From Candidatus Nitrosotenuis sp. (GTDB taxonomy: Archaea; Thermoproteota; Nitrososphaeria; Nitrososphaerales; Nitrosopumilaceae): a stretch of 47,400 bases of DNA. Below the pieces are notes generated by a model. That model was not told where the DNA came from and did no database searches. It saw nothing but the letters and a program-made list of their open reading frames with translations. The stretch spans positions 1-47,400 of the forward strand of contig SCVO01000054.1 in NCBI GenBank assembly GCA_004322465.1. Direction: 5' to 3'. This document shows, one piece after another, positions 36,632 to 44,853 of this stretch. Numbering within the stretch: the stretch's first letter is position 1; every line of letters starts with the position of its first letter. The position numbers were made by a program, and so were the translations under genes.

Positions 36632-37131
36632 TATTGGTTTCCTCCACGCATCATCTCTGTAATAACAGAAGAAGAGTCTTCAAGTAATTTTGCCACGTCT
36701 AATAGAACGGTCAATTTTTCATCTGATTTTATTATTCCTTTTACATAATTACTCGATTCAAGCGCTCCTTGAGGTGCAGACTCTATGTCCTTTGTCTGAA
36801 TGCGCATTACCTGGTCTACTTCATCTACAAGAAGGCCAGTAAGCGAATTGTTTACCTCTGCGACTAAGATTCTCTGTTTTGAAGAGTTGATGCTTGCATC
36901 TGAGACAAGTCCAAGCTTTTCCTTTACGTCAATTACCGGAATTATAGATCCTCTGAGATTGATTATTCCCCTGACATATGACTTTGCCTTTGGTACCTTT
37001 GTTATTGATTCGACTGCACGAATTTCACGTATCTGTTCAATCGGTATTGCATAATTTTCCTTTTTCTGGCTATCCATGAGACTGAAAGTAACAGCTTGGA
37101 ATGTATCAAGGGATACAAGTTGTGCGGTCAT
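36631..37131 (-). CDS. cheW: CheW coupling protein 1
   Basis: YAIPIEQIREIRAVESITKVPKAKSYVRGIINLRGSIIPVIDVKEKLG. Confidence 0.97.
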   Translation of the reverse strand: MTAQLVSLDTFQAVTFSLMDSQKKENYAIPIEQIREIRAVESITKVPKAKSYVRGIINLRGSIIPVIDVKEKLGLVSDASINSSKQRILVAEVNNSLTGLLVDEVDQVMRIQTKDIESAPQGALESSNYVKGIIKSDEKLTVLLDVAKLLEDSSSVITEMMRGGNQ

Positions 37132-37287
37132 GCAATTACTCCCATTTTTTGTTTAAAACTCAATTTGGTGTTATAGAATGAATCCATATTGTTTATTTTT
37201 CCGATTAAATAATAATCTAGAGTGTGTTTGTGATGATCAGACAAGATCATTAAACGATATTGTAAAATGTGGATATGATTTGTTGTA

Positions 37288-38127
37288 TTAAGCAATTGTA
37301 TTTTCTCCCGATACTAGTTTACTGTATATTCTTTCTCTTGGCAAAATGCATGAAAAGGACTTGGCTGTTCCTACTCCCAACATTGTTTCATCTTGTCCTA
37401 TGACAAGATAGCCATCGTCATTTAGGGTTTTATGAAATTTTTTAAAGACCAGTTCTTGTGCTGGCTTGTCATAATATATCAAAACATTTCTACAGGTGAT
37501 GAGATTAACGTGTTCAACTGGAGAAGATATGATGTCGCCTTGTTGAAAGGTTACAAGTTGTTTTATTGATTCACTTATTTGATATGTATTATTGTTTATA
37601 GGTGTAAAATATTTTGTAATAACATTAGGAGATAGGTTTTTGAGGCTTTGGGAAAGATATTGACCCTGCTTTGCTCGATTTATTGCGTCTGCGCTAATAT
37701 CGGTTGCAATGATATTGAATTTTAAATTTTTTGTACCTATTATTTCTTTTAAGAGAATCGCAATACTGTATGGTTCTTCTCCAGATGCACATCCCGCACT
37801 CCAGACTTGCATAGAACGGGTTCCAGTATTTTTAAGAATTTGTGGAATTATTTTTGATGATATGCATTCCCAAACAAAAGAATCTCGGTAAAATTCGGTC
37901 ACATTAATTGAGAAGCTTTTGAATAGGGCTGACGGTTCGGTTGAATTGGACTCCAGTAATTTTGCATATTCTGAGCCATCCCTTACTCCAACTGCCTTCA
38001 TTCTTGCATTGATACGTCGATTCAAAAATGGTCTTTTAAATTGGTGTAAATCCTTTCCAGTTTTTACTTGCATTATTTGTTCAATAAGCAATAACTGCTG
38101 ATCTGAAATTGTCTCATTGAGGCTCAA
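37288..38127 (-). CDS. cheR: Chemotaxis protein methyltransferase CheR
   Basis: VTEFYRDSFVWE, VWSAGCASGEEPYSIAILLKE, LITCRNVLIYYDKPAQELVFKKFHKTLNDDGYLVIG. Confidence 0.97.
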   Translation of the reverse strand: MSLNETISDQQLLLIEQIMQVKTGKDLHQFKRPFLNRRINARMKAVGVRDGSEYAKLLESNSTEPSALFKSFSINVTEFYRDSFVWECISSKIIPQILKNTGTRSMQVWSAGCASGEEPYSIAILLKEIIGTKNLKFNIIATDISADAINRAKQGQYLSQSLKNLSPNVITKYFTPINNNTYQISESIKQLVTFQQGDIISSPVEHVNLITCRNVLIYYDKPAQELVFKKFHKTLNDDGYLVIGQDETMLGVGTAKSFSCILPRERIYSKLVSGENTIA

Positions 38128-38642
38128 ATTATTTTCACGCTCTTTGTTCTGTCTTTGACTTTCATTTCCAGCGAATTCATGTCAAAAGTAATCCATCTGC
38201 CCGAAGTTGACCCTATATCCTGTGCAACTATTGGGATTCTTTGTTCATCAAGAAGAGACTTGATTGCATCGGCATTTCTGCCTCCAATGTTAAAGACGTT
38301 TGATTTTCCCTCGTTTTGAAAAATATTGGCGCCGCCTGCCATCTTTGCTTTCAATCTGTTTATCTTCGCATTATCGGTTTTCAGTTTATCAAGCATGATT
38401 TTGATTGCGACGTCAGCAAATTTTGCTTCTGGTTTTGGATTTGGATCGTTTGTGTTATTTTTTGGGAGCATGATGTGAGCCATTGCGGCAACTTTTGCAC
38501 TTGAATCATAAAGACAGATGGCAATGCATGAGCCGACAAATGTCTGCAATAGTGTTTTTTCCGGAGTCGTAAAGCCTAATCCGCCCATTGGAATTTCAAC
38601 AGTGTTTTGGCTTGTACGAGCCTGTTTGGTAAAATTCATCAC
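38124..38642 (-). CDS. cheD: Chemoreceptor glutamine deamidase CheD
   Basis: LQTFVGSCIAICLYDSSAKVAAMAHIMLP...KMAGGANIF...NIGGRNADAIKSLL. Confidence 0.95.
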   Translation of the reverse strand: MMNFTKQARTSQNTVEIPMGGLGFTTPEKTLLQTFVGSCIAICLYDSSAKVAAMAHIMLPKNNTNDPNPKPEAKFADVAIKIMLDKLKTDNAKINRLKAKMAGGANIFQNEGKSNVFNIGGRNADAIKSLLDEQRIPIVAQDIGSTSGRWITFDMNSLEMKVKDRTKSVKII

Positions 38643-39460
38643 TACTTCTCCTTTAGCACATCGTCAAGCAGGGCATCAAGCTCAGAATTTTGTCCTCCAA
38701 CGGGGTATGATTGCAGATCAGTTCCTTGTAATAATGCATCAAGTTCGGAATTTTGCCCGCCAACAGGCTGTAGATCAGTTCCTTCGAGTAATGTGTCAAG
38801 TTCGGAATTTTGTTTATCAAAGATACACTGCTGCTCCTTAATTTGTTCAGAATTATTGGCAAGTAGTTTTCGTGCGTCCAAGGTATTTTGCATTATTATC
38901 ATGTGCAGCTTTGTTCCACTTGATTTTCCAATTAGCTCTACGTCTGTTATTACTATGTTCTCAATTGGTTTTGCAATGTCCTTAACTGACGTATCTATTA
39001 ATGAATACAATTCGTCGTTTGTGTAATTTGGAGTCGACAGATCGACTCGAAATCCAGTACCATTAGACAAAGCATTGAAGAAGGAACCGGTCATTATGTT
39101 TGCAACTTCTTGAATTGCAGACGCACCCATTTCATCGATTTCACAAACTTCATTTTGGCAAAGTAGTTTTGCTGCTATTCTCTTTGCATGTTTTTGTTGT
39201 ATGGTGTAAAGAATTTCAATGTGAGTGTCACCCTTTCCGTTCAGTCTTACTGCGCACATTTTGATTTCATCAGGATCTAGCTTAATGTCTTTGATGTCAG
39301 AAATTCCACATTCCAAAATTTTTACATTGTGAACTATCGATTCGCTCAGGAGCTTGGATAGTGCCACGGATGTTTTTGATGTAATGTACTGATCAAATAC
39401 TTTGACGAGATGTTGAATCTCTTCTGAATTGATACCTACTAGTGCAGCCATGCGTATCAC
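38642..39460 (-). CDS. cheC: CheC-like protein with triplicated (Q)NSELDALLxGTDLQ C-terminal tail
   Basis: AIQEVANIMTGSFFNALSNGTGFRVDLSTP (ExxN...P); tail QNSELDTLLEGTDLQPVGGQNSELDALLQGTDLQSYPVGGQNSELDALLDDVLKEK. Confidence 0.9.
   Translation of the reverse strand: MIRMAALVGINSEEIQHLVKVFDQYITSKTSVALSKLLSESIVHNVKILECGISDIKDIKLDPDEIKMCAVRLNGKGDTHIEILYTIQQKHAKRIAAKLLCQNEVCEIDEMGASAIQEVANIMTGSFFNALSNGTGFRVDLSTPNYTNDELYSLIDTSVKDIAKPIENIVITDVELIGKSSGTKLHMIIMQNTLDARKLLANNSEQIKEQQCIFDKQNSELDTLLEGTDLQPVGGQNSELDALLQGTDLQSYPVGGQNSELDALLDDVLKEK
38656..38816. repeat. Tandem imperfect repeat encoding three NSELDALL motifs
   Basis: Recurring strings agatcagttcctt(gta/cga)...aatgc/tg(a/t)tcaagttcggaattttg(cc)... 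in the 3' end of the CheC-like gene. Confidence 0.85.
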
Positions 39461-41007
39461 TAAACCAGCAACGCCGGATCAAGTATTAGTGCAACGCTCC
39501 CATCACCAAGAATTGTGGCGTTGGTAAAGAGATCCGACGAGTGTGTTTCGTTGCTTAGCCGTTTAATTACAATTTCTTGCTTTCTATCGTACGAGTCCAC
39601 AATAAGCCCGTATGGTTTTCCTCCCTTGTTGACAATTACTATTGTTATTTTGTCAGTATTGCCTGAATCAGCTTCTTGCATGCCAAGTAATTTTGATACT
39701 CTTACTAACGGAACAACTTGTTCGCGTAATACGACTGCTTCCTGCCCATGTATGCTTTTGATTTGATTTGCCTCTACTACAACTGTAGTCGAAATACTTG
39801 AAAGCGGTAGGACATACTTGTCTCCCGATACATTAATCAGCAATCCTCCGATGATTGACACGCTAAGCGGGATTGTCAGGACAATTGTCGTTCCTTTTCC
39901 CTTTTCGGTTGTGATTTTTACATTGCCACCTACGGCTTCTACTTGCGTTATAACTACATCCATTCCTACACCTCTTCCAGAAACATCCGTGATTTCTTTT
40001 GCAGTAGAGAGGCCAGGAGTTCCCAGCAGGTTAATTGCCTCGTCTGTTGACATCTTAGATGCTTCGTCCTGCGTGATAAGTTTCTTTTCTACTGCTTTTG
40101 TTTTGAGTTTATCAATGTCGATTCCCTTACCATCATCTTCAATTTTGATTGCCACCTGATCTCCTACACCGTATGCCGTAAGCTTGATTGTGCCAGTTGG
40201 AGATTTTTCGTTTGATTCTCTTTCTTGTGGAGTTTCAATGCCATGATCTACACAGTTTCGTAGAATGTGTAAGAGAGGATCAGTTATTGCATCAAGAACC
40301 GTACGATCAAGTTCTATTCCAGAACCGTCCATAGTTAGGTTAACTTGTTTGCCCAACCCGGTTGATGTATCCCGTACGAGTCTTGTGAATCTACTAAAGA
40401 TCTGATCTATTGGTACAAGTCTGAGCTTCATTGATTGATACTGTAGATCGGTTACAAGTCTGTCAAGCTCTGTCATAACTTGGCGAGCTTCATCTGAACC
40501 ATTGTGGCTCAGAGTTTGTTCCAGCCTCATTTTAGATATGACAAGCTCACCTACAAGATTAACCAGTGAGTCAAGGTCTAACATTTTTACTCGTATTGTG
40601 GGAGATTTGGTGCTACTTGTCGGTTCAGCCACGTCAACTTGTGCGTCATCTGGGTGTTCGAGCATCTGTAGATACGGTTTTAGATCTACTTTCTTTTTCT
40701 CATCTGCAATCATTTCACGTAAAAGATCTATGCATTTGAATAATGCACTTGCAAGATTTGGGGAAAGCTTTTCCTGCCCTTTTCTAATGTTGTCAAAAAT
40801 GTTTTCAATGTTCTTGCATAATTCTCTTGTATCGTCATAGCCCATTGTCGCTGACATTCCTTTAATGGTGTGAGCGGAGCGAAATATCAGATCCAGGTGC
40901 TCTTTTTTATCCGGTTCCTCCTCTAGTTTTAGCAATGTGTCATTGATTGTTTCGACATGCTCTAATGCCTCCGAGACATACATCTCTCGGTAGTTATTCT
41001 GTGACAA
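39460..41007 (-). CDS. cheA: Chemotaxis histidine kinase CheA (P1-P3-P4-P5; P2 apparently absent)
   Basis: HTIKGMSATMGY (phospho-His), LVNLVGELVISKMRLEQ, HILRNCVDHGIETPQER, GKGIDIDKL, SGRGVGMDVV, C-terminal CheW-like domain. Confidence 0.97.
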   Translation of the reverse strand: MSQNNYREMYVSEALEHVETINDTLLKLEEEPDKKEHLDLIFRSAHTIKGMSATMGYDDTRELCKNIENIFDNIRKGQEKLSPNLASALFKCIDLLREMIADEKKKVDLKPYLQMLEHPDDAQVDVAEPTSSTKSPTIRVKMLDLDSLVNLVGELVISKMRLEQTLSHNGSDEARQVMTELDRLVTDLQYQSMKLRLVPIDQIFSRFTRLVRDTSTGLGKQVNLTMDGSGIELDRTVLDAITDPLLHILRNCVDHGIETPQERESNEKSPTGTIKLTAYGVGDQVAIKIEDDGKGIDIDKLKTKAVEKKLITQDEASKMSTDEAINLLGTPGLSTAKEITDVSGRGVGMDVVITQVEAVGGNVKITTEKGKGTTIVLTIPLSVSIIGGLLINVSGDKYVLPLSSISTTVVVEANQIKSIHGQEAVVLREQVVPLVRVSKLLGMQEADSGNTDKITIVIVNKGGKPYGLIVDSYDRKQEIVIKRLSNETHSSDLFTNATILGDGSVALILDPALLV

Positions 41008-42058
41008 GTTTTTGTACCTCTTCTAAAACTGCTTCTGAGATCTTTTCAGGTGGCAACAATTTATCTACCGCATTTAGTTCGCATGCTGCTCTTGCCATAC
41101 CAAATACTACAGAAGACTTTTCATCTTGGGCAATTGTTTTTCCACCTCTTCTCTTTATGGTTTTCATACCGAATGCACCATCATGTCCCATTCCAGTCAA
41201 TGTCACACCGATGGTATTTGTTCCAAAGTGTTCGGCAGATGATATCATGGTTACATTTGCAGCAGGTCTGACACCAAACCTCTTTGGTCCATCAACAAGT
41301 TTTATTTTTAGTTGAGAATCCACCTCCATATGCATATCACCCGGAGCAACAAGAGCAGTGCCTTCTGTTATCAAGTCTCCATTTTGAGCCTCTTTGACAT
41401 TTATTTCACAATTTTCATTTAGTCTTTCAGCAAATTTTTTTGTAAATCCTTTTGGCATATGTTGCACAACTAGAATTCCTGCATGGATGTCAGCTGGAAA
41501 AGCGGCCAATATTGATTGCACTACGCTAGGTCCGCCGGTAGATGAGGCTATTGCGACGACAGTTGATGCTGCCTGTGGAGAAACTAGCGCCTTTCTTTTT
41601 GGTTTTAGGTTTTTGATTTTCTCTAAAACTGCCTTTTGTGGATCGGATTTTGCTGCGGTGTTTATTTTATCGATTAACATTTCTTTTAGAATGGTCATGT
41701 TCTCTGGGTTTAGTTGGGAGATCGGTACAAAATCGATTGCTCCATTTTCTAATGCATCAAGCACTATCTTGGCACCATCCTGACTAAAGCTGCTAACCAA
41801 GATTGTCGGTATCAGCGTTCCACGCTTTACCATTTCCTCGATGAATGTTAATCCGTCCATACGAGGCATTTCTAGATCCAAAAGTATTACATCAGGTTTC
41901 TGTATTGTAATTTTTCTTAATGCGTCAATGCCATCCCTTGCGACATCACATACTCGTACGGCTTCACTTGTGACAAGATCTTTCAATAATGTGATCATGT
42001 AGTTTGAGTCGTTGATTATCAAAACATTGATTTGTGATGAGACGGATTTGGCTAGCAT
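40994..42058 (-). CDS. cheB: Chemotaxis protein-glutamate methylesterase CheB
   Basis: N-terminal receiver (VILLDLEMPRMDGLTF), IASSTGGPSVVQSIL, VVQHMPKGFTKKFAERLN, GMGHDGAFGMK. Confidence 0.97.
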   Translation of the reverse strand: MLAKSVSSQINVLIINDSNYMITLLKDLVTSEAVRVCDVARDGIDALRKITIQKPDVILLDLEMPRMDGLTFIEEMVKRGTLIPTILVSSFSQDGAKIVLDALENGAIDFVPISQLNPENMTILKEMLIDKINTAAKSDPQKAVLEKIKNLKPKRKALVSPQAASTVVAIASSTGGPSVVQSILAAFPADIHAGILVVQHMPKGFTKKFAERLNENCEINVKEAQNGDLITEGTALVAPGDMHMEVDSQLKIKLVDGPKRFGVRPAANVTMISSAEHFGTNTIGVTLTGMGHDGAFGMKTIKRRGGKTIAQDEKSSVVFGMARAACELNAVDKLLPPEKISEAVLEEVQKLVTE

Positions 42059-42255
42059 TAGAAATCATTCCGTTCTTGTGCGATATATGATACTAGAGCA
42101 CTGGAAATACCCCAATAAGTAATAAGATTAGAGTAAAATACACAAAGTTGCATTAAATTTCGTTAAATCAATTCATGATATATCATAAAGTATGTTTGAT
42201 ATGATCATACAAAATTAATGGGACTGTTAAGTTGTCACCAAGTAGGTTTTGTGGT

Positions 42256-42516
42256 TCATTTTATTTTGGTTAGCTTATCTTGTAGTTCTTTTTGTGCGTG
42301 CTGTGCTCTTTGAATCGATATCTTGACATCATTGTAAAACAGGGGGTTATTTTTTGTCAGAGCCATACGCTCTAGCTTCTCAAGCTGTTTTATCGTATCA
42401 TTTAGGTAATCAAGGCCCCACTGATAGCCATCTGCCTCACTCATATGCCTGCTTTCTTCTAGATCAATTTTGTCATAGATATCCTCAAGTTTTGGCATCT
42501 TAAATGACATGTACAA
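42256..42516 (-). CDS. Small conserved-looking protein of unknown function inside the che cluster
   Basis: 86-aa soluble helical ORF between cheW2 and cheB on the same strand. Confidence 0.7.
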   Translation of the reverse strand: MYMSFKMPKLEDIYDKIDLEESRHMSEADGYQWGLDYLNDTIKQLEKLERMALTKNNPLFYNDVKISIQRAQHAQKELQDKLTKIK

Positions 42517-42619
42517 ACCATACCTAACATAATATTAAACGGAAAGGAATTTTTTAGAAAAGATCGGCTCCAAAACGGTACTAAATCATCTATTATTACT
42601 TCATTTTTGGAACAGTTTG

Positions 42620-43282
42620 TTAACTAGAAGTCGTTTCTTCCCTAATTATCTGGGTTGGAGGAATTCCATTTGCGTCTTCATTAAACACTTCAGCCAATTC
42701 TGGTGGAATATCGCTTGTACTCTCAGTATTTTGATGGTTGGAATCCTCATAAAGCTGCTGTTTTTCTATTGGTTTTGACCCTTTACGGAATGTGCTTGTT
42801 GATTTTTGTGCGTTTTCTATTTTATTTGAGCCAAGTAAGAGGCTGACATCCAAAAGAATCATTAATTTTTCATTAATCTTTGCAACTCCTTTTACATAAT
42901 TGCGCGATTCAAGCGCTCCTTGAGGTGCAGACTCTATGTCCTTTGTCTGAATGCGCATTACCTGGTCTACTTCGTCTACAAGAAGGCCTGTAAGCGAATT
43001 GTTTACCTCTGCGACTAAGATTCTCTGTTTTGAAGAGTTAATGTTTCCATTGAAATCTAATCCAAGCTTTTCTTTTACGTCGATTACTGGAATTATCAAT
43101 CCTCTAAGATTCATTATTCCCTTTACGTGGGATTCAGAGTGAGGAACTTTGGTGATTTTTTCCACTGCTCTAATTTCTCTTACCTGTTCAATTGGAACAG
43201 CGTAATCCTCTTTCTTGCCAGAAGAATTGTTTAGGTTAAACGATACAACCTGCAAAGAATCTGAAATTGTTTGTGCCATCAT
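42620..43282 (-). CDS. cheW: CheW coupling protein 2 with C-terminal acidic/polar extension
   Basis: YAVPIEQVREIRAVEKITKVPHSESHVKGIMNLRGLIIPVIDVKEKLG; ~60-aa tail beyond the CheW fold. Confidence 0.96.
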   Translation of the reverse strand: MMAQTISDSLQVVSFNLNNSSGKKEDYAVPIEQVREIRAVEKITKVPHSESHVKGIMNLRGLIIPVIDVKEKLGLDFNGNINSSKQRILVAEVNNSLTGLLVDEVDQVMRIQTKDIESAPQGALESRNYVKGVAKINEKLMILLDVSLLLGSNKIENAQKSTSTFRKGSKPIEKQQLYEDSNHQNTESTSDIPPELAEVFNEDANGIPPTQIIREETTSS

Positions 43283-43371
43283 ACTAAATCACGATGAGTT
43301 TATTCATGTGGATTACTTTATAATTAAAAATATAGAGTGATGTGTGTTTGATTCAACCATACAGTTTTTGC

Positions 43372-44853
43372 TCAAACTTTGGGCTTTACAAAGTCCATTA
43401 CATGCGTTGCCAAATAGTCAGACAGTAATGCATCCATTACAAACATGACAATTGAGCCTATCACAATTAGCATTCCAATGTGATAGAACACCGTCTTATA
43501 CAGTCCACCCTGGGCAACCTTGAGCGCCATTGCACTAATGACAGATATCATTACAATCATTGCAGGCATCATCATTGCCATAAATTCTGGGTTTATCGGA
43601 GTTAATGTTAACGCGTCATTTGATATATCGACTGTTTTCACCATTTCATAGAATATTGCAGTAAGTTTGTTCATCAAACCAAATACTGCCATCGTTAATG
43701 CATGAAGTACCACTATGATGGTTTCGAATGTTTTAGATGTTTGTGCTCTTTTTGCCCTAAGCTCATTAATTTTTACTGTAATATCTGAGACATGATTTCC
43801 TGCAAGACCCATATCACCTCCTTTGTCCATCGCATATGAGATCACCTCGTTTCCGTTTGCAATTATTTGGCTTCCTGTATCACGAGAGAACAATTCGAAG
43901 CTAATTTTCTGATCGACTCTGTGCTTGATTCGATTTTTAAATCGTTCCACGTGGCTCTGAAGAGGTCCAAAGTCACTTCTCAGCACTGCCTCAAGCGTAC
44001 TGCCAATTGAACCGATTGTGGCATAGATTTCTCCAAAGTGGTGAATGAATTCAGGATACCAGTCGTTAAGCTCTTTAATTCTTTTTTCGATTTTTCTTGC
44101 GATCATTCCTGGATATAATAGGGGTGCAGCAGCAATGCCTACAACCAGACTTGTCGGCACTATATTGGTCATCAAGAGAGCCAGACCTATTCCAGTGCCA
44201 GCCCCTAGTGTCATGTAGACTTTGAGCCGGAATTTCAGATCCTCGTCTCCCGATTGATATCCTAGTATGTCACGTGGGAACATGATATACATCATAAATA
44301 CGAATGCGCTCATGCTTACCGTAACTCCAATAAATGACATCAGTAGGATTTGTTCTGAGTTTGACTGTCCCATGAGCATGCTCATAATCGAGTTTGCCGA
44401 TATCATAAAAGCGGCAGTAGACATCAAAGTGTAAAACATTTCCAAGAATAGTTTTTGGTTTTCAAGCTTTCTCTCATAAACTATGACATAATTGGTAAGG
44501 GTGGATTTCAGCTCGTCTGCAAGAAATGTCTTCAGCGTATCACCTAGTCGAATGACTTGAGCTAGCTTGATCAGGATTTGTTTTAGTGGATCATGTTTAT
44601 CATTTGAAACCTTCTCTGAAATCATTTCAAGTGATGCTGATACTCCAAAACTCCATCCGATTCCTAGCTGATGTACTTCTTTGAATGCTTTAGTGTATTT
44701 TCCGTAGTTTGTGTCACGTGTGGTCTTGATTAGATCTATACCGCCTATTTCACCAGTCGATATACTAAACAGGAATGCTATGAAATAGACAAATTTTTCA
44801 TCGCTTTTTTGCAGATTTGCAAGTGTGAGGTTTTTGAGCAGAGGAATCTGCAT
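43372..44853 (-). CDS. arlJ: Archaellum assembly membrane platform protein ArlJ (FlaJ)
   Basis: TadC/FlaJ-like multi-TM protein directly downstream of arlI (1-nt overlap). Confidence 0.93.
   Translation of the reverse strand: MQIPLLKNLTLANLQKSDEKFVYFIAFLFSISTGEIGGIDLIKTTRDTNYGKYTKAFKEVHQLGIGWSFGVSASLEMISEKVSNDKHDPLKQILIKLAQVIRLGDTLKTFLADELKSTLTNYVIVYERKLENQKLFLEMFYTLMSTAAFMISANSIMSMLMGQSNSEQILLMSFIGVTVSMSAFVFMMYIMFPRDILGYQSGDEDLKFRLKVYMTLGAGTGIGLALLMTNIVPTSLVVGIAAAPLLYPGMIARKIEKRIKELNDWYPEFIHHFGEIYATIGSIGSTLEAVLRSDFGPLQSHVERFKNRIKHRVDQKISFELFSRDTGSQIIANGNEVISYAMDKGGDMGLAGNHVSDITVKINELRAKRAQTSKTFETIIVVLHALTMAVFGLMNKLTAIFYEMVKTVDISNDALTLTPINPEFMAMMMPAMIVMISVISAMALKVAQGGLYKTVFYHIGMLIVIGSIVMFVMDALLSDYLATHVMDFVKPKV

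Noticed and set aside
38607-39026. Plus-strand Ser/Cys repeat ORF (SSSEFCPPTG...)
   Set aside because: Antisense reading of the CheC-like tail repeats; the sense product is a recognisable CheC-family protein
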